64,000 nt of DNA, from NCBI RefSeq assembly GCF_003344535.1, contig NZ_QPKS01000009.1, positions 62,001 to 126,000 on the forward strand, in the 5' to 3' direction. Origin of the DNA: Exiguobacterium flavidum (GTDB lineage: Bacteria > Bacillota > Bacilli > Exiguobacteriales > Exiguobacteriaceae). The notes below the pieces were generated by a model. That model ran no database searches and had not been told where the DNA came from. It worked only from the letters and a program-made list of their open reading frames with translations. A program made the position numbers and the translations under genes. Positions 1 through 7,357 of this stretch are shown in pieces; position 1 is the stretch's first letter, and every line of letters begins with the position of its first letter.

Positions 1-825
1 CTTCTCGAATTCTTCCTTGGATTCGAGACGTTCGATAGCTCCTTCTACGAAGTCCGGTCCAACCTTGTTGACACGCTTCATGACGGCGAAATAACGTGGC
101 GGTTCCGGCTGGCCTGAGAGGAGTGTGTCAACGAACTCCTCCTCCGACTCGATTTTCAATGCCCAGTTGTTCAATTTCTCATAACCGACCGTCGTCATCG
201 GGACGGCACCGAGCGACTTTCCGCATGCGCTGCCGGCACCATGACCCGGCCAGACTTGAAGATAATCAGGCAAGGCACGAAACTTATCGAGTGATTTGAA
301 TAGTTGACGGGCACCGCTGTCGGATGTTCCCTTGATACCGGCAGCCTTCTCGAGCAGGTCGGGTCGCCCGATATCGCCGACGAAGACGAAATCACCCGTG
401 AAGATGCCCATCGGTACACTCGATCCGCCACCTTCGTCCGTCAAGACGAAACTGATATGTTCCGGGGTGTGCCCCGGCGTATGCAGGACGTCGAAGCGGA
501 TGTTTCCGACACTGAACTTGTCTCCGTCCTTGACGAACGTGACGTCGAGGTCTTTCGCGTAGCCATATTTCCAGTCGGCGTCTCCCTCATCCGACAGATA
601 GAGCTTGACTCCCCGTCCTCCGAGTTCCCGCGCGCCAGAGACGAAATCCGCATGGATGTGTGTTTCTGTCGCTGCAGTAAGACGCAGGCCTTCTGACTTC
701 GCAATCTCGAAATAGATGTCGACATCGCGGGCAGGATCAATGACGATGGCCTCGCCGGTGCGTTGGCAACCGACTACATAGGAAAACTGTGCAAGTTTCG
801 AATCAAAATATGAACGGAAAAACAT
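1..825 (-). CDS. Persulfide dioxygenase-like MBL-fold protein (CstB/YrkH type), partial
   Basis: Metallo-beta-lactamase-fold hydrolase of the ETHE1/CstB/YrkH group, which oxidises persulfides. The ATG is at 825 and the frame stays open to the window edge, so the C-terminus is missing (275 codons visible). Visible motifs are THIHADFVSG near residues 56-65 (metal ligands), HTPGHTPEH, and GDFVFVGDIGRPDL, the last typical of persulfide dioxygenases. In CstB and YrkH a rhodanese domain follows the MBL domain; whether one is present here lies outside the window. It is the distal gene of an operon with the DUF1641 protein and sulfide:quinone oxidoreductase, which fits oxidation of the persulfide that SQR produces. 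The family is clear; the exact substrate is inferred. Confidence 0.82.
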   Translation of the reverse strand, partial: MFFRSYFDSKLAQFSYVVGCQRTGEAIVIDPARDVDIYFEIAKSEGLRLTAATETHIHADFVSGARELGGRGVKLYLSDEGDADWKYGYAKDLDVTFVKDGDKFSVGNIRFDVLHTPGHTPEHISFVLTDEGGGSSVPMGIFTGDFVFVGDIGRPDLLEKAAGIKGTSDSGARQLFKSLDKFRALPDYLQVWPGHGAGSACGKSLGAVPMTTVGYEKLNNWALKIESEEEFVDTLLSGQPEPPRYFAVMKRVNKVGPDFVEGAIERLESKEEFEK

Positions 826-831
826 CGGTGT

Positions 832-1380
832 TCATCCCCTTTTCTTCGTCTTGAATTCTAGCGTCTCGAAAAAGCTCTCGAGGTAGAGCAATCCTTGTTT
901 CAGTACCGGACTCCGGAGCAGACGGAACAGCCGAAGCGGGGTGAATCGGCGGCGTTCGAGTCGCTTCATCTCATAGCGGCGCTTCGTCTCCTCGATCACT
1001 GGCAGGGTCGGCGGATGGGCGAGCAGTTCGTTCATCGATCGTTCGTCCTCGACGACCGCTTTCGCGAACAACGCGGCGGTCACCCCTGACTTCAAGAGCG
1101 GCGTGACTTCAGGCAGCAGTCGGGCGAGTTCGATCATCGATTGCAGATGTGCCTGCGACAGCCCCGTCGACTCGATCCGTTGCTCGACCTGTCTGACGAG
1201 CGGCAGGACTGATTCCTTGTCCTTCATCACGTTCTCGACGAAGGCGACGCTCTTCTCGAGCTGTTCAAGCCGTTCGACGAGCATCGGCAAATCGATCAGC
1301 AGCCGGGCGAGCGCTTCTTGTTGATCCGGTTGACGGAGAAGCTCTGCGACCCGCTCCTCATTCTTTATCCCTGTGTCCAT
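832..1380 (-). CDS. DUF1641 family protein
   Basis: A 182-residue soluble, charged, mostly helical protein with heptad-like Leu spacing in residues 15-70, resembling the DUF1641 family (YjgD/YrhD-like). Members are commonly encoded beside formate dehydrogenase or sulfide:quinone oxidoreductase genes; no biochemical role is firmly established. Here it sits 13 bp downstream of sqr and 6 bp upstream of the persulfide dioxygenase-like gene, so all three are probably cotranscribed. A role as a partner or assembly factor of the quinone-linked oxidoreductase is inference from context only. Confidence 0.75.
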   Translation of the reverse strand: MDTGIKNEERVAELLRQPDQQEALARLLIDLPMLVERLEQLEKSVAFVENVMKDKESVLPLVRQVEQRIESTGLSQAHLQSMIELARLLPEVTPLLKSGVTAALFAKAVVEDERSMNELLAHPPTLPVIEETKRRYEMKRLERRRFTPLRLFRLLRSPVLKQGLLYLESFFETLEFKTKKRG

Positions 1381-1393
1381 TCGTCATCCCTCC

Positions 1394-2590
1394 TCACATC
1401 AAGCCTTTGAGCATGCCGTCCCAGTATAGGACGGGCAGGAAATGTTTCTTGACGAGGAACATCGAGAGCCGTTCCTCTGACTGGTCGATCGGGAAGCTTT
1501 CAGCAGGCTGCTTCTCATAGTCGAACTCCGCCATGACGAGCTTCCCGTAACCGGTGATCAGCGGACAGGATGTGTATCCGTCATAGGAGGCACCAAGCAG
1601 CTGTCCGGCATCGATCACCGTCAATAAGTTATCGACGACGACAGGGGCTTGTTTGCGAATCGCTGCGCCCGTCTTCGATGTCGGCAAGTTCGAACAGTCC
1701 CCGAGCGCGAAAATATTGTCGAACCGCTTGTGGCGAAGCGTCTTCGCATCGACGTCGACCCATCCGGACGCGTCGGTGATCGGACTGTCTTTCAGGAAGT
1801 CCATCGGTCCCATCGGCGGCGTCACGTGGATCATGTCGAACTTCTCCGTGAAACGCTCATGGGTCTCGAGATTCTCGAAAGTCGCTACCTTGTTCGGACC
1901 ATCGATCTCGACGAGTTCCGTCTTGAAGTGCGGTTCGATGTTTTTACGGCGAACGACCTCATTCAGCGTCTTTTCATATCTTGGAACGGCGAACATGTTC
2001 GGGAGTGCTGTCATGAACTTGACCTTCGACTGTTGTCTGACACCGCTCCGGACGAAATGTTCTTCAGCCAAATACATGATTTTTTGTGGAGCCCCGCCGC
2101 ACTTGATCGGTGTGCTCGGCATCGTGAACAAGGCATTTCCGCCTTTAAAATTCTTGATCGCTTCCCACGTCGACGAAACGGTCTCGAATGAGTAGTTGCT
2201 GCAGACACCGTTCTTTCCGATCGTCTCCTTCAATCCGGGAATCGCTCCCCAGTTCAGCTGAAGACCGGCTGCGACGATCAGATAATCATATTTGACGACC
2301 GTTCCTTCCCTCGTCGTGACCATGTGCTTGTCCGGGTCGAAGCTCGCTGCCGCTTCTTGAAGCCACGCTGCTCCCTCAGGAATCAGTGAAGCCATCGGTC
2401 GGACGGTCGTCTCGATTTCGACGTCCCCTGCTCCGACAAGCGTCCAAAGTGGTTGATAGTAGTGATCTTTAGCCGGATCAATCAGCAGAATGTCGCCTTT
2501 TAACGAAGGCCGCTTCCGCAAGAGCTGAGCGACGGCCGTGATTCCTCCCGACCCTGCCCCGACTACTACGATTTTTGCGTGCTTTTCCAT
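1394..2590 (-). CDS. sqr: Type II sulfide:quinone oxidoreductase
   Basis: FAD flavoprotein of 398 residues that oxidises sulfide to sulfane sulfur and passes electrons to the membrane quinone pool. The N-terminal dinucleotide-binding motif VVGAGSGG is at residues 9-16. A second nucleotide-binding signature, FALGDCSNLPTSKTGAA, is near 294-310. Cys164 (KCGGAP) and Cys342 (SCPL) are 178 residues apart, the same spacing as the redox cysteines of human SQOR (C201/C379), so the enzyme looks catalytically intact. The start ATG at 2590 has a GGAAGGGGAG site upstream. It is first in an operon with DUF1641 and the MBL-fold protein, and divergent from ccdA. The promoter region contains an operator-like palindrome and a cre-like site. 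Confidence 0.93.
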   Translation of the reverse strand: MEKHAKIVVVGAGSGGITAVAQLLRKRPSLKGDILLIDPAKDHYYQPLWTLVGAGDVEIETTVRPMASLIPEGAAWLQEAAASFDPDKHMVTTREGTVVKYDYLIVAAGLQLNWGAIPGLKETIGKNGVCSNYSFETVSSTWEAIKNFKGGNALFTMPSTPIKCGGAPQKIMYLAEEHFVRSGVRQQSKVKFMTALPNMFAVPRYEKTLNEVVRRKNIEPHFKTELVEIDGPNKVATFENLETHERFTEKFDMIHVTPPMGPMDFLKDSPITDASGWVDVDAKTLRHKRFDNIFALGDCSNLPTSKTGAAIRKQAPVVVDNLLTVIDAGQLLGASYDGYTSCPLITGYGKLVMAEFDYEKQPAESFPIDQSEERLSMFLVKKHFLPVLYWDGMLKGLM

Positions 2591-2637
2591 CTCTTCTTCT
2601 CCCCTTCCATTTCCTGTTCAGTACACCTCCATCTTAT

Positions 2638-2651
2638 TGAAAGCGCTTACT
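2638..2651. promoter_or_regulatory. Candidate cre (CcpA) site
   Basis: TGAAAGCGCTTACT matches 13 of 14 positions of the consensus TGWAANCGNTNWCA. It lies just downstream of the predicted -10 of the sqr promoter, at about the transcription start, where CcpA binding would repress. Confidence 0.5.
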
Positions 2652-2655
2652 CGTT

Positions 2656-2684
2656 CATATAGGGGTAAACCCCTAAGTTGTGAA
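2656..2684 (-). promoter_or_regulatory. Putative sigma-A promoter of the sqr operon
   Basis: On the minus strand, a -35 TTCACA (2679-2684), a 17-nt spacer and a -10 TATATG (2656-2661) lie upstream of sqr. The palindrome at 2660-2675 fills the spacer and touches the -10, so a protein bound there would block polymerase. Confidence 0.55.
2660..2675. promoter_or_regulatory. GC-rich inverted repeat, putative operator
   Basis: TAGGGGT-AA-ACCCCTA, perfect 7-bp arms around a 2-bp centre, placed in the spacer of the sqr promoter and within the sqr-ccdA divergent region. GC-rich palindromes of this kind are bound by CsoR/CstR-type repressors, and CstR controls sqr/cstB genes in staphylococci. The order here is G-run then C-run, the reverse of the usual C-run then G-run, so the regulator is not assigned. 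Confidence 0.6.
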
Positions 2685-2774
2685 GGATGGAAGTGGCAAC
2701 ACTCACAACATCCGCCTTCTTCATCCATCGTTAACAAACGAGCTTCATCCTGAACAGGAAAGGAGTGTTGTCAT

Positions 2775-3485
2775 ATGCAAGACATCTCGATCCTGTTCGC
2801 CGTCGCCGGCGGACTGTTATCCTTCTTCTCCCCTTGCGTCTTTCCATTGTTACCTGCCTATGTCAGTCACTTGACGGGTGGACGTTTCACGGACACGACG
2901 ATCGAAGTCGACCGGAGGACGCTCCTGATCAGGTCACTCGGCTTCATCGCGGGTTTCAGTTTGATTTTCATCGCCTTCGGTGCCTCGGCGAGCTTTCTCG
3001 GCCGTGTTTTAATGGATTACCGCGTCCTGTTGATGCAACTGGCCGGACTTTTGATCATCCTCTTTGGTCTTCAGATGACAGGACTGCTACAATTCAAGTG
3101 GCTGATGTATGAGAAACGCATCCAGACCGAGATGACGCCAAAAGGGTTCTTCAGCTCAGCAGCGATCGGCATGGCGTTCGCGAGCGGTTGGTCTCCTTGC
3201 GTCGGCCTCTCTCTCTCCTCGATCCTGCTGCTCGCCGGTTCGACGGATACGCTGCTGCAAGGAACTGTGCTGCTCGCGGCCTACTCGATTGGAATGGCTA
3301 TCCCGTTCCTGGTCGTCTCGGTCGTAATCTCTTATTCACTCGGATTCATGCGCCGCATCAATCGTCATCTCGGGAAAATTTCCCTCTTCAACGGGGTGTT
3401 GATGATTGCGCTCGGCTTCCTGGTGCTGAGCGGTCAAATGCAAAAAATCAGCGCCATACTCGCAAGCTATTCATTATTCAATTGA
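2775..3485 (+). CDS. ccdA: CcdA/DsbD-type thiol-electron transporter
   Basis: Polytopic membrane protein of 236 residues and about six membrane segments in the CcdA family. CcdA moves reducing equivalents from cytoplasmic thioredoxin across the membrane to extracytoplasmic thiol-disulfide proteins such as ResA. The two conserved Cys-Pro environments are present: FFSPCVFPLLPAY in the first segment and GWSPCVGLSLSS in the middle. The start ATG at 2775 follows an AGGAAAGGAG site. It opens a plus-strand run with a response regulator, kinase, OsmC protein, membrane protein and ResA-like thioredoxin. This partner set supports an extracytoplasmic thiol-reduction function; a link to sulfide defence is inferred from the divergent sqr operon. 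Confidence 0.9.
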   Translation: MQDISILFAVAGGLLSFFSPCVFPLLPAYVSHLTGGRFTDTTIEVDRRTLLIRSLGFIAGFSLIFIAFGASASFLGRVLMDYRVLLMQLAGLLIILFGLQMTGLLQFKWLMYEKRIQTEMTPKGFFSSAAIGMAFASGWSPCVGLSLSSILLLAGSTDTLLQGTVLLAAYSIGMAIPFLVVSVVISYSLGFMRRINRHLGKISLFNGVLMIALGFLVLSGQMQKISAILASYSLFN

Positions 3486-3502
3486 GAAAAAGGTGACTGT
3501 AC

Positions 3503-4201
3503 TTGGACAAAAAGAACTTGATCGGAAAGTCCGTTCTGATCGTCGAGGACGACCCGAAAATCCGCGGACTTCTGAGAATCTACTTGCAGAAGGACGGATA
3601 TGAGGTGATCGAGGCGCAGGACGGGATCGAAGGCAGAAAGATGATTGAACGTTACGATCCCTGCATCGTGATACTCGACCTGATGCTGCCCGGTATGAGC
3701 GGAGAAGAACTCTGCCGCTGGATCCGGGAGGAGCTGAAGAGCATGATGCCGATCATCATGCTGACTGCGAAAGCGACTGAACGTGACCGCGTCGAAGGCT
3801 TCCGGCTCGGTGCGGACGATTATGTCGTCAAACCGTTCAGTCCGGCAGAATTGATGGGTCGGATCAACGCTGTGCTCCGACGGACGGCAAGCAGGTGCGG
3901 CAAGCTGAGTTTCACGGGATTCATCCTGAAACCTGCCCGCGGCGAAGCGTGGATCGATGGAAACGAGCTCGCCCTGACGTCCTTCGAGTTCAAATTGCTT
4001 CACCTGTTGATGCAGCACCCGAATCATGTGATGACACGTGAGCAGCTGCTCGACGGAATCTATGAAAAGAACGAACGGGACGTGACGGACCGGACGATCG
4101 ATGTCCATATCAAGCATTTACGCCAAAAAATCAAGGAGCAGACGGAGAAGGAATACATCCAGACCGTCCGCGGAATGGGGTATCGCTTTGTCGCCGTCTA
4201 A
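3503..4201 (+). CDS. OmpR/PhoB-family response regulator
   Basis: Two-component transcription regulator of 232 residues. The receiver domain (about 9-122) has the acidic pair D16/D17, phospho-acceptor D59 (VILDLMLPG) and K110 (VVKPF). The C-terminal winged helix (about 135-231) ends in the typical TVRGMGYRFV. The start is TTG at 3503, with AAAAAGGTGA about 8 nt upstream; no ATG fits as well. It lies 17 bp after ccdA and overlaps the kinase gene by 14 bp. The target genes are unknown; the flanking ccdA/osmC/resA genes are the natural candidates. Confidence 0.92.
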   Translation: MDKKNLIGKSVLIVEDDPKIRGLLRIYLQKDGYEVIEAQDGIEGRKMIERYDPCIVILDLMLPGMSGEELCRWIREELKSMMPIIMLTAKATERDRVEGFRLGADDYVVKPFSPAELMGRINAVLRRTASRCGKLSFTGFILKPARGEAWIDGNELALTSFEFKLLHLLMQHPNHVMTREQLLDGIYEKNERDVTDRTIDVHIKHLRQKIKEQTEKEYIQTVRGMGYRFVAV

Positions 4202-5252
4202 ACGCTTCACCTCGAACATCGCTTCACGCCTGACCGTCCTGAATACTTTGCTGATGGCTCTCGTCATACTGGTTGCAGGTCTCTCCTTGATTCAATATGC
4301 CTGCTATGCCGTCAACAGCAGAGACATCACTGGTCAAGCGCTAGTTACGACGCTGAACAAATCACTTCTCGTGATCGGCCTCTCGACATTTGGACTCGGG
4401 ACTTTACTGCACTACTTGAGTGTCCGTCGAATGACTGAACCGATTCGCAGGTTATCTGCAGCTGCATCCGCCTTTAAAGAAGGTCATCCTCTTCCAGAAC
4501 TCCCCTTGCCTGAAGGAAGGGACGTACGTATCCTGACCGAAAACTTCATTGCCATGGCGAGATCCATCACGGAAGCACAGACGACGCGGGACGACCTGCT
4601 CCGCGACGTCGCCCACGAGATGCGAACCCCTTTGACGAACATCAACGGGTATCTGGAAGCCTTGGAGCAAGGTGTGATCAAAGGGGATACTGTACTGTTC
4701 ACTTCACTTCTCGAAGAGTCAAGGCGAATCACACGGATCGTCGAACTCCTCACTGAGCTCGACCGCTGGACTGATGGCAATATGCCGCTGCATCTCGACG
4801 ATGTCATCTCGATTGATCAACTCGTCAAAGATACGATCCAGTCCTATCGCCGCCCGCTCGACCACTCATTCGATAAGGTCGAGTTCTCGTTCGAAAACTC
4901 ATATGTGCGCGGTGATGCTGATGGCTTGCGTCAAGTGATCGTCAATCTTCTTCAGAACATGCTCGCTTACGATACCGGCCGGATTCTTCGCATCCAAGGA
5001 ACGACCGGTACGGTTTATTACCGTCTGACTTTCGAGCATACCGGTCAATGGATCGATCCTTCGAACAAGGAACGCATCTTCGAACGTTTCTACCGCTCGG
5101 ACGCATCACGCAGTATCCGGACGGAGGGGGCCGGTCTCGGTCTAGCGATCACCCGCAGTATCGTCGAAGCTCACGGCGGCCGTATCGGTATCGAAACTTC
5201 CGGAACGGACCATCTTTTCTTCATCGATTTGCCGCTTCACGCAAATAATTAA
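4188..5252 (+). CDS. Sensor histidine kinase with degenerate ATP-binding G1 box
   Basis: Membrane kinase of 354 residues. I chose TTG at 4188 (GGGG 8 nt upstream), which gives the usual 14-bp overlap with the regulator gene. Two membrane segments (about 18-42 and 59-78) enclose only some 15-20 outside residues, too few for a classic sensor domain. A HAMP-like linker (79-132) and the phospho-acceptor box DVAHEMRTPLTN (H143) follow. The N box keeps NLLQN (N253, N257) and G2 keeps GAGLGL (314-319). The G1 box that should read DxGxG is HTGQW (284-288), so the adenine-contacting Asp is missing. Kinase activity may therefore be weak or phosphatase-biased. Small-loop kinases often sense through the membrane or a partner. 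Confidence 0.86.
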   Translation: MSPSKRFTSNIASRLTVLNTLLMALVILVAGLSLIQYACYAVNSRDITGQALVTTLNKSLLVIGLSTFGLGTLLHYLSVRRMTEPIRRLSAAASAFKEGHPLPELPLPEGRDVRILTENFIAMARSITEAQTTRDDLLRDVAHEMRTPLTNINGYLEALEQGVIKGDTVLFTSLLEESRRITRIVELLTELDRWTDGNMPLHLDDVISIDQLVKDTIQSYRRPLDHSFDKVEFSFENSYVRGDADGLRQVIVNLLQNMLAYDTGRILRIQGTTGTVYYRLTFEHTGQWIDPSNKERIFERFYRSDASRSIRTEGAGLGLAITRSIVEAHGGRIGIETSGTDHLFFIDLPLHANN

Positions 5253-5300
5253 TCAACCGTTAACAATAGCAAGGCAGACTGAACCAAAAGGAGGATCTCA

Positions 5301-5690
5301 ATGCAGTATATCGTCCATGAAAATCACCTCGAGACGAAGCTCTCTTACGGTAAGCTGGCCATTTCCCCCGATGAGGAAGCCGGTTATCGTCCGTTCGAAC
5401 TTTTCGTCTCCTCTCTTGCAGGCTGCAGCGGTTCGCTGCTCCGAACACTTTTGCGAAAGAAAAGGATTACTTATCGGACGCTGACGCTTGACGTCTCAGC
5501 GGTCCGAAACAGCGCGCACGCGAATCGGATCGAGCAGCTTACTTTCAACGCGTCGATCGATGGAGACCTGACAGAGGATCAAGGCCGAAAAGTCGCCGAC
5601 CTTGTCGTCAAGAACTGCGGCATGATACAGTCTGTCGTCGACGCGATCGACATTCGTTTCACTGTCGTCTCAAGAGTAGGCAGTCGATGA
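5301..5690 (+). CDS. OsmC-family thiol peroxidase-like protein
   Basis: OsmC/Ohr-fold protein of 129 residues. Both family cysteines are visible: one in SLAGCSGS (about residue 41) and one in KNCGMIQSV (about 108). These form the redox centre that reduces hydroperoxides; some OsmC proteins also react with persulfides. The start ATG at 5301 follows AGGAGGATCTCA. The downstream membrane protein gene overlaps its stop by 4 bp (ATGA). Placement in a thiol-redox operon fits, but its true substrate cannot be read from sequence. Confidence 0.85.
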   Translation: MQYIVHENHLETKLSYGKLAISPDEEAGYRPFELFVSSLAGCSGSLLRTLLRKKRITYRTLTLDVSAVRNSAHANRIEQLTFNASIDGDLTEDQGRKVADLVVKNCGMIQSVVDAIDIRFTVVSRVGSR

Positions 5691-6307
5691 ACTACTTGCA
5701 ATTGGGCCAATTTTCGATACCGATCACTTGGCTCGCCGCGTTGCTTGCGCTCGTTCCCGTAAGTCTGACATATCGATTCCTATTCCGGCGGAAGCTGCAA
5801 GACTGGTTCATGAACAGCTTTCTGCTCTACTTCCTCATCTGGAAGTTCAGCTATGCCTTGTTCAATCTCGATCTCGTCCTCGAGATGCCAGCCTCACTTG
5901 CCTTCTTTCACGGTGGACTGAAAGGACAGTTGCTCGCAACAGCAGGCCTTGCCGTCTACTGGGGAAGCTTGTCCGCGAAGGGACGTCTGGAACGGGACAT
6001 GGTGCCTGTCATAGTGCTCTATCTCTATTCGTTCGAGCTCCTCTTCAACCTTCTCGAGTCGAACTGGGGCCTCTCGGCGATTCATATGATTCTACTCGCA
6101 TTTACTATCTCAATATTTTTCGCAATGAAACAGACGGAGAGCTCGTTGGAATGGGGCATCGCCCTCGTCTTGCTTCTGCTCATCGTCCTTAGCCTGACAA
6201 GCGACTCGGTCATCGATGAAGCATTCGTCTATCTCTCGCTTTTGTTCGCAACCCTTGCCGCGACATACATTCCAAAGTGGATTGGAGGAAAAAATGAAGT
6301 TGAATAA
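5687..6307 (+). CDS. Polytopic membrane protein of unknown function
   Basis: A 206-residue, very hydrophobic protein with roughly seven membrane segments. I do not recognise a firm family. The segment around residues 45-85 (YALFNLDLVLEMPASLAFFHGG, split here only for reading) loosely recalls the prolipoprotein diacylglyceryl transferase fold, but the catalytic Lgt signature is not evident. It overlaps osmC by 4 bp and the ResA-like gene by 14 bp, so translation is coupled. The tight packing between OsmC and ResA suggests a membrane role in the same thiol-redox process; this is inference. Confidence 0.7.
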   Translation: MNYLQLGQFSIPITWLAALLALVPVSLTYRFLFRRKLQDWFMNSFLLYFLIWKFSYALFNLDLVLEMPASLAFFHGGLKGQLLATAGLAVYWGSLSAKGRLERDMVPVIVLYLYSFELLFNLLESNWGLSAIHMILLAFTISIFFAMKQTESSLEWGIALVLLLLIVLSLTSDSVIDEAFVYLSLLFATLAATYIPKWIGGKNEVE

Positions 6308-6872
6308 GAAATGGATCACAGGCATCATCATCGGCCTCGCCGTCGCATTGATCGCCATCAACCTGTACAAGACCTATCAGGCAGACCAGAAAGTGAAGGC
6401 CCTCGAGGAAGCGAACACGGTCAACCTCGAACCGACGGAAGTCGACGAGACTGAAGCTGAGATGGAGATGGCTCCGGACTTCACCCTACAGACGGCTGAC
6501 GGAAAGACCGTCCAGTTGTCCGATTACCGCGGGAAGAAAGTAATCCTGAATTTTTGGGCGACCTGGTGCCCTCCGTGCAAGGCAGAGATGCCCCACATGC
6601 AGAAATTCCATGAGGAAAACAAAGACATCGAGATTCTCGCTGTCAATCTGACCACCCTCGATAAAGGAAGCGAGGCGCTCGACAAATTCATCATGGATTA
6701 TGGATTGACGTTCACGATTCCCCTCGATGCTGACGGAACAGTAGGGAATCAGTACGAGGCGTTCACGATTCCGACCAGCTATATCATCGATACGGAAGGT
6801 CGAATTTCGAACAAAATCGTCGGTCCGATGGATGAAGAGATGATGGGGAACCTGACAAAGGACATTCCGTGA
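6294..6872 (+). CDS. ResA/TlpA-family membrane-anchored thioredoxin
   Basis: Extracytoplasmic thiol-disulfide oxidoreductase of 192 residues. The start ATG at 6294 has GGAGGA 6 nt upstream. An N-terminal signal anchor (about 7-24) precedes an acidic linker (35-60). A thioredoxin fold follows with FWATWCPPCKAEMP, a CxxC active site near 99-102. The cis-Pro is in FTIPTSYIID. ResA-type proteins keep target cysteines reduced outside the cell using electrons from CcdA, which is encoded at the head of the same run. No haem-handling genes are adjacent, so the target need not be cytochrome c. Confidence 0.88.
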   Translation: MKLNKKWITGIIIGLAVALIAINLYKTYQADQKVKALEEANTVNLEPTEVDETEAEMEMAPDFTLQTADGKTVQLSDYRGKKVILNFWATWCPPCKAEMPHMQKFHEENKDIEILAVNLTTLDKGSEALDKFIMDYGLTFTIPLDADGTVGNQYEAFTIPTSYIIDTEGRISNKIVGPMDEEMMGNLTKDIP

Positions 6873-6880
6873 CACATGCT

Positions 6881-6917
6881 AAAAAGGAAGAGACGTCTCT
6901 GGACGCCTCTTCCTTTT
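6881..6917. terminator. Bidirectional intrinsic terminator
   Basis: An 11-bp stem AAAAGGAAGAG / CTCTTCCTTTT (6882-6892 / 6907-6917), extended inward by CGTC/GACG, with A/T runs on both sides. It serves the resA-like gene and the convergent gene at 6929. Confidence 0.85.
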
Positions 6918-6928
6918 CGTATCTCTGC

Positions 6929-7357
6929 TCATTCTCTTCGAGTTCGCTCGTCTGCCAAAACGTCGCCATAGCGGATGCCAAGGCGGTCGTATTCATTCTG
7001 CAAAGCTACTTTCAAGCTGTCGCTGACATGTGATTGAGAAATCAACTTCTCGCACCCGAGTGCGACGCGAAGCGGTTCAAGATCCGCTCGCTCGACCGGG
7101 AAGGAGGTCAGTCCTTGTAAAAACGAGATGTAGCCTTCCACATGCTGCTCAGAGGGTTCGTCCGACAGCTCCCGCGCGTGCCTCCGCAAGTTACCCTTAA
7201 TCCTGCCACGCCTCGCGATTTGCCAGAAAATCGTCAAAAAGACAGCCGCGATGAGACTCGCGACGATCAAAAATAAAATCGGGAAGCCGGTCTCGATTAC
7301 ATTGAAAAAATCGAACCCGCTGCTTTCTGGTTCAAAAAAGACATCTTCCCCATTCAT
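6929..7357 (-). CDS. Hypothetical single-pass membrane protein
   Basis: 142 residues with one clear membrane segment (about 24-46) and a charged cytoplasmic C-terminus. I recognise no domain. It is the last gene of the topB operon and overlaps the alpha/beta hydrolase stop by 4 bp (ATGA), indicating translational coupling. The start is ATG at 7357 with GAGGTG upstream. No function can be assigned. Confidence 0.65.
   Translation of the reverse strand: MNGEDVFFEPESSGFDFFNVIETGFPILFLIVASLIAAVFLTIFWQIARRGRIKGNLRRHARELSDEPSEQHVEGYISFLQGLTSFPVERADLEPLRVALGCEKLISQSHVSDSLKVALQNEYDRLGIRYGDVLADERTRRE

Noticed and set aside
2677-2709. GTTGTGA ... TCACAAC inverted repeat, resembling a Rex or FNR site
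   Set aside because: The arms are 19 bp apart; Rex and FNR sites need about 6 bp between such half-sites.
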